Shown here: positions 16,028 through 25,069 of the stretch, piece by piece | How the letters are laid out: every line of letters begins with the position of its first letter | Position numbering within the stretch: the first letter of the stretch is position 1 | Notes under the pieces: generated by a model | The model's input: only the letters and a program-made list of their open reading frames with translations | The model's database searches: none | Told to the model about the DNA's origin: nothing | NCBI GenBank assembly: GCA_035763125.1 | Contig: DASUBU010000154.1 | Coordinates: 1-64,000 of the forward strand | Source: SMAG-U1939 sp035763125 | GTDB taxonomy: Bacteria; Chloroflexota; Ktedonobacteria; Ktedonobacterales; JADMIN01 | Length of the DNA: 64,000 bases | Direction of reading: 5' to 3' | Made by a program: the position numbers and the translations under genes

Positions 16028-17503
16028 GTGACCAACGGACGAGTACTAGGGCTTGGCGGTGCGCTGCCGGCCACACGGGGCGCAGGCCATCCGCACGAGG
16101 CAACGTCCGGCACGTTCTCAGCGCTACGCTATCGTAACTACCGCCTCTTCTGGCTCGGCCAGCTCATCTCGGTCACGGGCACGTTCATGCAGAGCACGGC
16201 GCAGGCCTGGCTCGTGCTGACCCTGACCCCAGACCCCTTCGCGCTGGGCCTGGTCGGCGCGCTGCAGTTCGGTCCGATGCTCGTGCCCATCGGCGGCGCA
16301 ATCGGCGACCGCTTCCCACGGCGCAGCGTGTTAATAGCCACGCAGGCCGCCGCTGGCCTGCTCGCCATCGTGCTGTTCCTGCTGACCGCTACCCACGTCG
16401 TGCAGCTCTGGCACGTCTATCTCCTGGCGCTTGGTATGGGCCTCGTCAATTCCGTGGATATGCCCACACGCCAGGCGTTCATTAGCGAGATGGTGCCCGC
16501 GAAAGGCCTGCTCAACGCCGTCTCGCTCAATTCGGCGCAGTTCAATGCGTCGCGGATCGTCGGCCCAGGTCTGGCGGGGCTCGCCATCGCGCTCTTCGGC
16601 ATGCCGCCGCTCTTCCTCTTCAATGGTATCAGCTACATCGCGGTGATCGTGGGTCTGCTGCTGATGCGCCCCGCCGATCTGGTTCAGCAGCCGCGCGCGG
16701 CGTTCGCGCAGGGCATGGCACGCATTCGGGCGCTGGGTGACGGCTTCCGCTTCATGTTGGGCGATCCCATTATGCGCGTCACGCTGCTGATGATCGCCGT
16801 GACCGGCACGATGGGCTTCAACTTCAACGTGCTGCTGCCGCTGGAGGCGAGCGCGCAGCTGCACGTCGGCCCGCAGATCTTCGGCGCGCTGACCGCCTCA
16901 CTCGGCGCAGGCGCGTTGATCGGCGCGCTGCTGCTCGCCAAGCGCGGCGGCTCGCCCACCAATCAGCATTTGATCGTCATGGTCGGCGCATTCGGCATCA
17001 TGGAGGCTGCCGCCGGGCTGACACACTCCGTGCTGCTCACGCTGGCAGTGATTGCCGCCACTGGCTTCTTCATGAGCTCGTTCTCTGCCGCCGCCAACAC
17101 GCGCACACAGCTTGCCAGCCCGCCGGAGCTCCGCGGGCGCGTGATGAGCGTCTACACGATGGTCTTTGTCGGCACCACGCCACTCGGCAATCTGCTCGTG
17201 AGTAGCGTGGCCTCGGGCGCCGGCATCACCGCGGCATGGATTGTCTCGGGTGTCCCGTGCTTGCTGGTGGCGTTCGCCGCTGCGTGGCTGTGGCGGCGGC
17301 AGGCGCGGCGCGGCCCAGTGCGCGGGCGCGAGGTCGAAGCCCCGGCCCCGGTCCCCGGCACGGCGCCGGCCAATGCGCTGCCCGCGCCACCGGAGATGCC
17401 GCTGCCTGAGCTGCGCTCACCGCGTCTCACGGCTCCGGGGCAGTGGGGGGCCGCGACGCCTGACTCCACGATGCCCCAGCCCCAGATCGCCCGGCGCGAC
17501 TGA
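16028..17503 (+). CDS. MFS exporter (EntS/MFS_3 type)
   Basis: A 491-residue major facilitator with about 12 membrane helices. The N-terminus has the family-typical SALRYRNYRLFWLGQLIS. Motif A-like loops GDRFPRRSV and ELRGRVMSVY occur after helices 2 and 10. This subfamily exports enterobactin and diverse drugs, but the substrate here is unknown. It starts at GTG 16028 with GGGAGGAGG upstream. It has its own consensus promoter with repeats. The last 70 residues are a Pro-rich, non-membrane tail. Confidence 0.85.
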   Translation: MTNGRVLGLGGALPATRGAGHPHEATSGTFSALRYRNYRLFWLGQLISVTGTFMQSTAQAWLVLTLTPDPFALGLVGALQFGPMLVPIGGAIGDRFPRRSVLIATQAAAGLLAIVLFLLTATHVVQLWHVYLLALGMGLVNSVDMPTRQAFISEMVPAKGLLNAVSLNSAQFNASRIVGPGLAGLAIALFGMPPLFLFNGISYIAVIVGLLLMRPADLVQQPRAAFAQGMARIRALGDGFRFMLGDPIMRVTLLMIAVTGTMGFNFNVLLPLEASAQLHVGPQIFGALTASLGAGALIGALLLAKRGGSPTNQHLIVMVGAFGIMEAAAGLTHSVLLTLAVIAATGFFMSSFSAAANTRTQLASPPELRGRVMSVYTMVFVGTTPLGNLLVSSVASGAGITAAWIVSGVPCLLVAFAAAWLWRRQARRGPVRGREVEAPAPVPGTAPANALPAPPEMPLPELRSPRLTAPGQWGAATPDSTMPQPQIARRD

Positions 17504-17509
17504 GGCGAC

Positions 17510-18421
17510 TCAGCGCGGGCCAAACCAGCGATAGCGCGCCTCGGCGAACGAGAAGACGCCAAACGCGATCAGGCCGAGTGCCACCACCGCCAGCGGCAGG
17601 TGCCCATTCGGCTGCGCGGCCAGCGTCGCCAGCGCCGAGCCCAGCCCGCGCGTCTCGCCGGGATCGTGGCGCAGTGCCGCCACGATCAGAAAGATGCCTA
17701 TCTCGGCCGTTACCACCGCCAGCGCGCCATAGCCCAGGCGCCCCAGCCAGCGCAGCGCGCTCTCCAGCCCGGCGCCCGTCTCGGAATGCTTGAAGTGCTT
17801 CATGAAGTCGGCCTGCCAGACAACGCGGACCAGCGCCAGCGCGACGCACAGCATCACTACGCCGCCGAGCGCCACCAGCGCAGTGCCCAGCCCGCTCCGC
17901 ATCAGCGTCGCGGTGACGTCACGCGTCTGCTGGTCGGAGCTGGCGCCACCGGAGCCGCCCAGCCCGATCTGGAGCGCGGCTAGCGCGAGACCAATGTAGG
18001 CGATGCCTAGCACCGCGTAGCCAACGCGGCTGACGATGCCCTTGACGCCGTTCCCCACATGATCGAGGTCGAAGATCGCGCGCGCCAGGCACCATAAGAC
18101 GTAACCGAAGAGGCAGACAGCCACCACTAACAGCAGCAGATGCCCCAACGACCCCAACGCCAGCACACGCACGGCACCCTTTGTGTCGGTGGTCGCGCCG
18201 CCGCGACCCAGCGCCGCGGCCGCCGCCAGGCCGCCCATGATGACGTAGACCAGTCCCTTGGCGGCCACCCCAAGGCGCATCATTGTCACTGCCCATGGGC
18301 TGACCGCCGCCTGACGGGTGCCTTCCTTGGCCTCGCTCACGGCGTTCTTCGCGTCGCGTGCGGCACCCTTGGCCCGCTCGGTTGACGGCTGCGGCTGCGC
18401 GCCCGGCTCGGCTTTCGCCAT
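17510..18421 (-). CDS. DUF1206 membrane protein
   Basis: A 303-residue integral membrane protein with six hydrophobic helices organised as three repeats, each with a G-x-x-A-K-G-x-V-Y or G-Y-x-x-x-G-x-A-Y type entry helix (MRLGVAAKGLVYVIMG, VGYAVLGIAYIGLA, LGYGALAVVTAEIG). That is the DUF1206 signature; the function is not known. The N-terminal 45 residues are charged and probably cytosolic. The ATG at 18421 has GAGAGGAG at good distance. It converges with the MFS gene, the two stops being 6 nt apart within a short CTGAG/CTCAG hairpin. Confidence 0.8.
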   Translation of the reverse strand: MAKAEPGAQPQPSTERAKGAARDAKNAVSEAKEGTRQAAVSPWAVTMMRLGVAAKGLVYVIMGGLAAAAALGRGGATTDTKGAVRVLALGSLGHLLLLVVAVCLFGYVLWCLARAIFDLDHVGNGVKGIVSRVGYAVLGIAYIGLALAALQIGLGGSGGASSDQQTRDVTATLMRSGLGTALVALGGVVMLCVALALVRVVWQADFMKHFKHSETGAGLESALRWLGRLGYGALAVVTAEIGIFLIVAALRHDPGETRGLGSALATLAAQPNGHLPLAVVALGLIAFGVFSFAEARYRWFGPR

Positions 18422-18514
18422 CCACCCGCTCCTCTCTGGACGTGCCTGCCTATGGCGCACCAACCATGCCACACCCGGACGCTCGGCTTGGCTGGTCTCT
18501 CTGGCTCAGCCGCA

Positions 18515-18523
18515 TGCTATACT
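18515..18523 (+). promoter_or_regulatory. Extended -10 promoter for rarA
   Basis: TGcTATACT lies about 130 nt before the rarA start, in the gap divergent from the DUF1206 gene. Confidence 0.5.
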
Positions 18524-18654
18524 TCCGAGAGCGTCCGGCTCGTCCGGAATGCCAGAATGGAAGTGGAAGCGGACCCGGCTTCTCCCTCTCCTTCACCTCC
18601 TCCATCTCCTCTGTGTCCTCATTGTTGTTCTCCGCCTGGAGGCGCCCGGTGCGC

Positions 18655-20241
18655 GTGAGCGACGACGACCAGCGCGAGCAGCAACAGACCAACCTCTTCG
18701 GCGAGCCGGTTGAGCCGCGATCTGCTGGTCGTGCGCCACGCGCAGGTGCGTCAGTCAGAGCGGATGCCCTGGCGGCGGGCACTGCCATCCCCGATGAGGC
18801 GCGCCCGCTGGCCGATCGCATGCGGCCGCGCACGCTGGACGAGATCGTGGGCCAGCAGCACCTCATCGCGCCCGGCAAGGCGCTGCGGCGCGGCATCGAG
18901 GGCGACCATGTGCCCTCGATGATCCTGTGGGGTCCGCCCGGCAGCGGCAAGACGACACTCGCCAGTGTCATCGCGCAGACCACCCAGGCGCGCTTCGTGG
19001 CGCTCAGCGCGGTCAGCGCGGGTGTCGCCGATCTGCGGCGCGTGGTGGAAGACGCCGCCAAGCTGCTGCGCGCCACCAGCCGCCGCACGCTCCTCTTCAT
19101 TGATGAGATCCACCGCTTCTCCAAGTCGCAGCAGGACGCCATCCTGCCCTATGTCGAGCGCGGCACCGTGACGCTGATCGGCGCGACGACTGAGAATCCC
19201 TCGTTCGAGGTCAACGCCGCGCTGCTCTCACGCAGCCGGGTGTACAGCCTTTCCGCGCTGGCCGATAGCGATATTCTCGCGCTGCTGCGGCGGGCATTGG
19301 CCGATGCCGAACGCGGTCTGGGCGCGCACCCCCTCACAGCGGCTGACGACGCGCTCGACTATCTGGCCGGCTTCGCCAACGGCGACGCGCGCGCCGCCCT
19401 CAACGCGCTGGAGCTGGCGGCGGCGGTGGCCGAGCCGGATGTCGATGGCGGCCGGGCGATTACGCTGGCGGTGGTGGAGGATGCTGTGCAGCGGCGCGCC
19501 TTGCTCTATGACAAGGCCGGCGAGGAGCACTACAATCTGATCTCGGCGCTGCACAAGTCGCTGCGCGGCTCCGACCCAGATGCCGCGCTCTACTGGCTGG
19601 CGCGCATGCTGGAAGCCGGCGAAGACCCGCTCTACGTCGTGCGCCGGCTGATTCGCTTCGCCAGCGAGGATGTGGGGATGGCCGATCCGCAGGCGCTGCT
19701 GGTCTGCGTGGCGGCGCAGCAGGCGGTCCACTTCATCGGCATGCCGGAGGGCGCGCTGGCGCTGGCGCAGGCCGTCGTCCATCTGGCCGTCGCGCCCAAG
19801 AGCAACGCGCTCTACACGGCATACGGCGAGGCGGCAGGAGACGTGCAGGCGACGCGCAACGATCCCGTCCCGCTGCACCTGCGCAACGCGCCGACGCGGC
19901 TGATGAAAGACCTCGACTACGGCAAAGGCTACATCTACGCGCATGACCTCTACGCCGAGCGGCCCGACCCGGCCGATCCGTCGCGCCCGCCGCCCACGCG
20001 CCCGCAGGACTACCTGCCCGAGGCGCTGCGCGAGCGCGCGTACTACCATCCCGGCGCGCAAGGCAACGAGGCCTCGATCCAGGCCTGGCTCGCCCGCCGC
20101 CACGCGGGTGGTCCACCGGCGGAAGGGCGTCCGCAAGACTCCTCTGCCCAGCGTGGACAGCCAGTAGGTGAGCAATCCGCAGACGACGCGACGAGTCCCG
20201 CCACGCTGCAACAGAAAGACACCCCGAACGATGAGCGCTGA
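18655..20241 (+). CDS. rarA: Replication-associated recombination protein A (AAA+ ATPase)
   Basis: A 528-residue RarA/MgsA family AAA+ ATPase acting at stalled replication forks. Walker A is GPPGSGKTT, Walker B LLFIDEIHRFSKSQQD, sensor 1 GATTENPSF. The C-terminal MgsA domain starts near LLYDKAGEEHYN and includes SEDVGMADPQAL. The N-terminus holds QQTNLFGE, reminiscent of the clamp-binding QxxLF motif and the usual DLF tail. GTG 18655 has GGAGG about 13 nt upstream and is chosen over upstream in-frame sequence that lacks protein character. The C-terminal 60 residues are low-complexity and contain one copy of the AGGGCGTCCGCAAGAC repeat. Confidence 0.88.
   Translation: MSDDDQREQQQTNLFGEPVEPRSAGRAPRAGASVRADALAAGTAIPDEARPLADRMRPRTLDEIVGQQHLIAPGKALRRGIEGDHVPSMILWGPPGSGKTTLASVIAQTTQARFVALSAVSAGVADLRRVVEDAAKLLRATSRRTLLFIDEIHRFSKSQQDAILPYVERGTVTLIGATTENPSFEVNAALLSRSRVYSLSALADSDILALLRRALADAERGLGAHPLTAADDALDYLAGFANGDARAALNALELAAAVAEPDVDGGRAITLAVVEDAVQRRALLYDKAGEEHYNLISALHKSLRGSDPDAALYWLARMLEAGEDPLYVVRRLIRFASEDVGMADPQALLVCVAAQQAVHFIGMPEGALALAQAVVHLAVAPKSNALYTAYGEAAGDVQATRNDPVPLHLRNAPTRLMKDLDYGKGYIYAHDLYAERPDPADPSRPPPTRPQDYLPEALRERAYYHPGAQGNEASIQAWLARRHAGGPPAEGRPQDSSAQRGQPVGEQSADDATSPATLQQKDTPNDER
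20124..20139 (+). repeat. Copy of GGGCGTC repeat inside rarA
   Basis: AGGGCGTCCGCAAGAC is identical over 16 nt to 13850-13865 and is translated as part of GRPQDS in the RarA tail. Confidence 0.5.
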
Positions 20242-20773
20242 TCCCGCCGACCGCCCAGGCACGCTCCCCACAAGCCAAGCCGCCTCTGCCGGCCGCACGC
20301 GTACATTCGGCTGGCATGACCCACTGGCGTTTCTGCGCGAGGTGCGCGGCATGAGCGGCCTCCAGATGCTACGTGCGATCCGCGATGGCGAGCTCGCGCC
20401 ACCGCCTATCACGGAGGCGCTGGATTTCGCGCTGACCGAGGTAGAGGAAGGGCGCGTTGTCTTTGCGCTGACGCCCGCCGAGTATCACTACAATCCTATC
20501 GGCTCGGTGCATGGTGGGGTGGCGGCGACGCTGCTCGATTCGGCCATGGGCTGCGCGGTCAACACGCTGCTGCCGGCGGGTGTGGCCTACACGACCCTGG
20601 AGCTGAAGGTCAACTACATTCGTCCGCTGACGATCGCTACGGGTCCCGTACGGGCCGAGGGGACCGTGCAGCACCTCGGCGGCAAGATCGCCGTCGCCGA
20701 GGGCAAGCTCACCGGCCAGGACGGCAAGCTCTACGCATCGGCCACGACCACGTGCCTCGTCATGCGGCCGTAA
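20231..20773 (+). CDS. PaaI-type hotdog thioesterase
   Basis: A 180-residue hotdog-fold acyl-CoA thioesterase. The catalytic-region motif NPIGSVHGGVAATLLDSAMG is the PaaI/DUF4442-type HGG(x)3-4-D signature, and the C-terminal strands A-V-A-E-G-K-L complete the fold. It would hydrolyse an acyl- or aryl-CoA; the chain is not predictable. Start ATG 20231 overlaps the rarA stop by 11 nt, so the two genes are probably one transcript even though their functions differ. Confidence 0.8.
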   Translation: MSADPADRPGTLPTSQAASAGRTRTFGWHDPLAFLREVRGMSGLQMLRAIRDGELAPPPITEALDFALTEVEEGRVVFALTPAEYHYNPIGSVHGGVAATLLDSAMGCAVNTLLPAGVAYTTLELKVNYIRPLTIATGPVRAEGTVQHLGGKIAVAEGKLTGQDGKLYASATTTCLVMRP

Positions 20774-20823
20774 CACCACCTCGATAGCGCGCCGACACAA
20801 TGAGCTGAAAGGCTACCGCTGCC

Positions 20824-21642
20824 ATGCCCACTATCTTGCGCGAGCCGAGTCGCGCCGCTATCGTCGCCGCCATTGAGGCGAATGAGGCAGCCTACTGGCT
20901 GTACGGCGCGGCACGCGCTGGCTGGGAGGTCATCGAGGAGCCAGACGTGACGCTGTATCGCAGCGGCGAGGCGAACGTCGAGCATAACGGCGTGCTGCTG
21001 CCACGGCTGAACGAAGCGACTACCGAAGCGCGTGTGGCGGCAATCTGCCGGCATTTTCAAGCGCGCAGCCTGCCGTTCATCTGGTGGGAGGCGCCCGCCG
21101 ACCTGGAGCCGATGCTCGCGGCGCAGGGCCTCGTGCTGGGCTCGCGTGACGCGGGGATGGCCGCCGACCTCTCTCGTGTGCCGGAGGCCGTCCCGCTGCC
21201 GCCCGGCATCGCGGTCGAGCGTGTGCGTGACGACGAGGGCGCGCGCGAGTGGCGAGCTGCGCTCTACGCTGGCCATGGCGAGCCGCCACCTGCCCCAGCG
21301 CCGCTCGAGACCTTCGCCCCCGCCACCTATGGCGACGATGAGCCGCTGCGCTGCTACCTCGCACGGCGCGCAGACGGCACGCCAGTCGCCACGGCGCAGT
21401 TGTTGCTCGCGGAGGGGGTGGCCGGGATCTACTGCGTTACCACGGTACCGGAGGAGCGCGGACAGGGCATCGGCACGGCCGTCACTCATGCGGCGATGCG
21501 CGAGGCACATGCGCTGGGCTATGCTATCGGCGTGCTCGGCGCGACGGCGCTCGGCGAAGGCGTCTATCGCCGGCTGGGCTTCGAGCAATACATGGACATG
21601 ACGGCGTACGAGTGGCATCCACCGGCGGCGAGCGGGAAGTGA
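20824..21642 (+). CDS. GNAT family N-acetyltransferase
   Basis: A 272-residue protein whose C-terminal half is a GNAT domain. The acetyl-CoA loop is VPEERGQGIGTAV, followed by LGYAIGVLGATALGEGVYRRLGFE. The N-terminal half (residues 1-130) resembles a second, degenerate GNAT-like half. It transfers an acetyl group from acetyl-CoA to an unidentified amine. It is 8 nt upstream of the LLM oxidoreductase, suggesting an operon. Confidence 0.8.
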   Translation: MPTILREPSRAAIVAAIEANEAAYWLYGAARAGWEVIEEPDVTLYRSGEANVEHNGVLLPRLNEATTEARVAAICRHFQARSLPFIWWEAPADLEPMLAAQGLVLGSRDAGMAADLSRVPEAVPLPPGIAVERVRDDEGAREWRAALYAGHGEPPPAPAPLETFAPATYGDDEPLRCYLARRADGTPVATAQLLLAEGVAGIYCVTTVPEERGQGIGTAVTHAAMREAHALGYAIGVLGATALGEGVYRRLGFEQYMDMTAYEWHPPAASGK

Positions 21643-21650
21643 GGCAGAGT

Positions 21651-22685
21651 ATGCGACTCGGACTGTCACTGGGCTATTGGGGTGCGCGGCCGGCTGATTC
21701 TCTGCCGCTGGTGCAAGAGGCCGAGCGGCTCGGCTTCGACTCGGTCTGGTGTGCGGAGGCCTATGGCTCGGACGCCGTAACGCCGCTGGCCTGGATCGGC
21801 GCGCTGACCAGCCGCATCAAGCTGGGCACCGGCATCCTGCAGATGCCCGCGCGCACGCCGGCCAACACGGCTATGACGGCCGCGACGCTCGATCTGCTCA
21901 GCGGCGGGCGCGTGCTGCTCGGGCTAGGCGTCTCGGGGCCGCAGGTGGTGGAAGGCTGGCATGGCGTGCCATACGGCAAGCCACTGGCGCGCACGCGCGA
22001 GTACGTCGAGATTCTGCGCGCGATCTGGGCACGCAAAGAGCCACTGAGCTATCAGGGCCAGGAGTATCAGATTCCGTATCCCGGCGGTACGGGCTTGGGC
22101 AAGCCGCTCAAGCTGACGTTGCATCCGCTGCGCCCGCGCATCCCCATCTACCTCGCCGCCATCGGTCCCAAGAACATCGAGTTGACCGGCGAGATCGCCG
22201 ATGGCTGGCTGCCGATCTTCTACGCGCCGGAGCGCGAGCGCGATTACCTCGCCCCGCTCGACGCTGGCCTCGCCAAGCGCGCGACCGGTGAGCAGGCCGA
22301 GGCGGCAGAGCCGTTCGACATCGCCGCGACCGTCAACGTGGTGCTGGGCGACGACGTACAGCTCTGCCGCGACATGCTCAAGCCGATGCTGGCGCTCTAC
22401 ATCGGCGGGATGGGCGCACGCGGCAAGAACTTCTACAACGACCTGGCCTGCCGCTACGGCTACGAGGCGGCGGCCAAGGAGATTCAGGACCTGTATCTGG
22501 ACGGCAAGCAGAAGGCGGCCGCGGCGGCGGTGCCCGACGCACTGGTGGACGAGGTGGCGCTCTGCGGCCCCAAGGAGCGCATCGCCGAGCGGCTGGAGCC
22601 GTGGAAGCGCTCGCGGGTGACGACGATGGTGCTCGGCACGATCCAGCCCGAAGCGCTGCAGGCGCTCGCCGAGCTGGCGCTGTAG
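21651..22685 (+). CDS. LLM-class F420-dependent oxidoreductase
   Basis: A 344-residue luciferase-like TIM-barrel oxidoreductase. The start MRLGLSLGYWGARP, the segment RIKLGTGILQMPARTP, the GRVLLGLGVSGPQVVEGW strand and PIYLAAIGPKN are typical of F420-dependent LLM proteins in Actinobacteria and Chloroflexota. FMN use cannot be excluded from sequence alone. The ATG at 21651 is preceded by GTGAGG; a frame extending to 21612 overlaps the GNAT gene and is less likely. The gene ends 56 nt before a convergent TetR regulator. Confidence 0.85.
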   Translation: MRLGLSLGYWGARPADSLPLVQEAERLGFDSVWCAEAYGSDAVTPLAWIGALTSRIKLGTGILQMPARTPANTAMTAATLDLLSGGRVLLGLGVSGPQVVEGWHGVPYGKPLARTREYVEILRAIWARKEPLSYQGQEYQIPYPGGTGLGKPLKLTLHPLRPRIPIYLAAIGPKNIELTGEIADGWLPIFYAPERERDYLAPLDAGLAKRATGEQAEAAEPFDIAATVNVVLGDDVQLCRDMLKPMLALYIGGMGARGKNFYNDLACRYGYEAAAKEIQDLYLDGKQKAAAAAVPDALVDEVALCGPKERIAERLEPWKRSRVTTMVLGTIQPEALQALAELAL

Positions 22686-22741
22686 GAGAAGGCGCACAAG
22701 CCGGAAACGCGGCCGCCGCAGTAATCCAGCGCAAGCGGATA

Positions 22742-23305
22742 TTACGCCTCGAATGCGGCGGCGATCGTCGGCTGATAGATCAAGTCGCGGTAGATGATGC
22801 CCATGCGGTCGGGTGGATAGGGCATGTCGTGCTCCAGCCACCACTGGATCAGCGCCACCGCCGACGCCACCAGATGGTTGGCGGCGATAGCGGGCGGGAC
22901 GTCGCTTCCCAGTCGTGGACGCTGCTGCGCCAGAACGCTGTGGCTGCCCTCATCAATGATGCGCTGCACGAGACTGCTGGACCCGCGCGTGGAGAGCAGG
23001 ACACGGGATAGCTCGCTATGCTCGCGCACGTAGCGAAAGAGCAGCGTGCCGACCGTGGCCGGATCAACGATGGGTGCCGGCGGCTGCAGCAGGGCAACGA
23101 GCTCGTCCAGCACGACGTCCAGCACGTCTTCCAGCAGCGCGTCCTTGTCATGGTAATGGCGGAAGAACGTGGCGTAGGCGACATCCGCGCGCTGGGTGAT
23201 GTCGCGAATGGTGACGGCCTCGTAGCCTTTTTCCAGCGTCAGCGCAATGAGGGCTTTCGCCAGTGAGTTCTGGGTGCGCTTGACCCGCCGATCCTGTAGA
23301 TCCAT
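22742..23305 (-). CDS. TetR-family repressor, divergent from P450
   Basis: A 187-residue TetR regulator. The N-terminal HTH is VTIRDITQRADVAYATFFRHYHDKDALL. The C-terminal ligand domain is short and typical of the family. The ATG at 23305 has GAGGAGGGAGG upstream, though the 15-nt spacing is long; the frame is open to 23461. Its placement divergent from a cytochrome P450, with an AT-rich region between, makes control of the P450 likely. The ligand is unknown. Confidence 0.8.
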   Translation of the reverse strand: MDLQDRRVKRTQNSLAKALIALTLEKGYEAVTIRDITQRADVAYATFFRHYHDKDALLEDVLDVVLDELVALLQPPAPIVDPATVGTLLFRYVREHSELSRVLLSTRGSSSLVQRIIDEGSHSVLAQQRPRLGSDVPPAIAANHLVASAVALIQWWLEHDMPYPPDRMGIIYRDLIYQPTIAAAFEA

Positions 23306-23389
23306 GCGCGTGATGTGCGCCTCCCTCCTCACCGATTGCTCATCACACGCCGGACGCACTGGTGCCGCCCGCTCGCCCCGAGCCGCCTT

Positions 23390-23398
23390 ATTGTACCA
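23390..23398 (-). promoter_or_regulatory. Extended -10 promoter for TetR gene
   Basis: On the minus strand TGgTACAAT precedes the TetR start by 84 nt. Confidence 0.45.
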
Positions 23399-23465
23399 TG
23401 CCGCCCCCCTGAGTCCCTCCGTGCTCGACGGCGCACTGTCCGCCGCTGGACATGCTGGCATGGAA

Positions 23466-23476
23466 TGATATATACT
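23466..23476 (+). promoter_or_regulatory. AT-rich promoter region for P450
   Basis: TGaTATATA (23466-23474) overlaps TATACT (23471-23476) in a locally AT-rich stretch, in contrast with the GC-rich surroundings. It lies about 170 nt before the P450 gene and could hold the TetR operator. Confidence 0.4.
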
Positions 23477-23642
23477 ATCTCATATGTTACACTATGTAGC
23501 GCAAACTATCGGACAGTGGCGCCAGCCGTGATTGCCACGGTGCGCGGCCGATGTCGCCATCAAAGGCCGTGATCGCCCGGAACGCCACAGCGAATGACAC
23601 AGCACATCCTCACCAGCACCTCGATACGAAAGGGCGGACTCC

Positions 23643-24971
23643 ATGCCGCTAGACTATCTGACAGACCTCTCCCCGGCCACAACAGATCGCAGTGTAGAAC
23701 GTTCATCGGACGCGGACGCCATCCCACACACACATGACACGAAGCCGGCCGCCGGCAGGTGTCCGGTGGATCACAGTGCGTTCTTTCAGAAGAAGACGGC
23801 GACGGCCGCCGAGCCGGCAGATCTGCCCGACGTGGAGCAAGACGCGGACGGAACATGGCACATTCGCGCCTTTCAGGAGGCTCGCGCCATCCTGCGCGGC
23901 GGCGATACGAAACAAGCCGGCTTCCGCGCCGAGCTCGTCGAGCGGTTGTCGGGCGAAGGCAACATCCCCATCCTGTATCAAGAAGGCAAGACACACCAGC
24001 AGCAGCGCAAGCAGACCGCGCGCTTCTTCACACCGAAGGCGGTCAGCAGCGATTACCGCCAGTTGATGGAGTCGGTGGCCGACGAGCTGATTGCCGAGCT
24101 GCGACGCGACAAGCGCGCCGACCTGAGCGCGCTGAGCCTGGCGCTGGCGGTGCGTGTGGCGGCCGCCGTCGTAGGCCTCACCAATAGCCGCCGGCCGGGC
24201 ATGCCGAAGCGGCTGGAAGCCTTCTTTACCGTCGATGCGGGTGGCGAGGCGCACGACTGGCGACAGGCGCTCGCACACATCTGGCACACTGCCCGGAGCC
24301 AGCTGCACTTCCTGGCGTTCTTCTATCTGGATGTGAAGCCCGCCATCGAAGCGCGCAAGCGCCAGCCGACCGAGGATGTCATCTCGCATCTGCTGGCGCT
24401 GGGGTACCGCGATCGCGAGATTCTCACCGAGTGCGTCACGTACGGCGCCGCTGGCATGGTGACCACGCGGGAGTTCATCAGCGTCGCCACGTGGCATCTG
24501 CTCGAACAACCCACGCTGCGGGCGCGCTATCTGGCGGCGCCAGAGGCCGAGCGGCTGGCGCTGCTAGAGGAAATCTTGCGGCTCGAGCCGGTGGTGGGGC
24601 ATCTCTACCGCCGGGCCACGAAAGACATCCACCTCACGGTTGGCGCCGAGTCCGTCACGATTCCACAAGGCGCGCTGCTGGACCTGCACATACACGCCGC
24701 CAACACCGACGAGCGCGTGACGGGCGAGTATCCATTCGCGATCCGTCCTAACCGCGAGCTGCACGGAGAGCGCGTGGGCGCGGCCATGCTCAGCTTCGGG
24801 GACGGCGCCCACCGCTGCCCAGGCTCCTACATCGCCCTGCAGGAGACCGACATCTTCCTGCGGCGACTGCTGGCGCTGGAAGGTCTGCGCATGGAGGGCC
24901 CACCTACGCTGACGTGGAATGCGCTGGTGACCGGCTACGAGCTGCGCGACTTCCCCATCAGCGTCGCCTAA
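23643..24971 (+). CDS. Cytochrome P450
   Basis: A 442-residue P450. The heme loop is FGDGAHRCPG with C392 the thiolate ligand. The K-helix ExxR is in EILRLEP. The I-helix reads AAGMVTTRE, so the usual AGxxT acid-threonine pair appears as AGMVTT. The enzyme inserts oxygen into an organic substrate with electrons from a ferredoxin; no ferredoxin or reductase is adjacent. Residues 1-60 are a polar, likely disordered extension. Promoter and divergent TetR suggest substrate-induced expression. Confidence 0.85.
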   Translation: MPLDYLTDLSPATTDRSVERSSDADAIPHTHDTKPAAGRCPVDHSAFFQKKTATAAEPADLPDVEQDADGTWHIRAFQEARAILRGGDTKQAGFRAELVERLSGEGNIPILYQEGKTHQQQRKQTARFFTPKAVSSDYRQLMESVADELIAELRRDKRADLSALSLALAVRVAAAVVGLTNSRRPGMPKRLEAFFTVDAGGEAHDWRQALAHIWHTARSQLHFLAFFYLDVKPAIEARKRQPTEDVISHLLALGYRDREILTECVTYGAAGMVTTREFISVATWHLLEQPTLRARYLAAPEAERLALLEEILRLEPVVGHLYRRATKDIHLTVGAESVTIPQGALLDLHIHAANTDERVTGEYPFAIRPNRELHGERVGAAMLSFGDGAHRCPGSYIALQETDIFLRRLLALEGLRMEGPPTLTWNALVTGYELRDFPISVA

Positions 24972-25016
24972 GCGAAGAAGACGGCCAGCGCACTGCAGCA
25001 CTGTACGGCAACAAAG

Positions 25017-25053
25017 CGGCCGATTCCTACGCATAGCGCGTGGGAACCGGCCG
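25017..25053. terminator. Bidirectional terminator hairpin between P450 and 25070 gene
   Basis: CGGCCG-TTCC-ACGC arms pair with GCGT-GGAA-CGGCCG around a short loop, with two mismatches. On the minus strand the stem is followed by CTTTGTT. It lies between convergent genes and fits a shared terminator. Confidence 0.6.
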
Positions 25054-25069
25054 TCTGTTACACGTAACG

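Noticed and set aside
18358..18654. In-frame upstream extension of rarA
   Set aside because: The extra residues lack protein character, cover the promoter and overlap the divergent DUF1206 gene.
23466..23510. Attachment site or mobile-element end in the AT-rich stretch
   Set aside because: No integrase, direct repeat or tRNA end is associated; promoter use is simpler.
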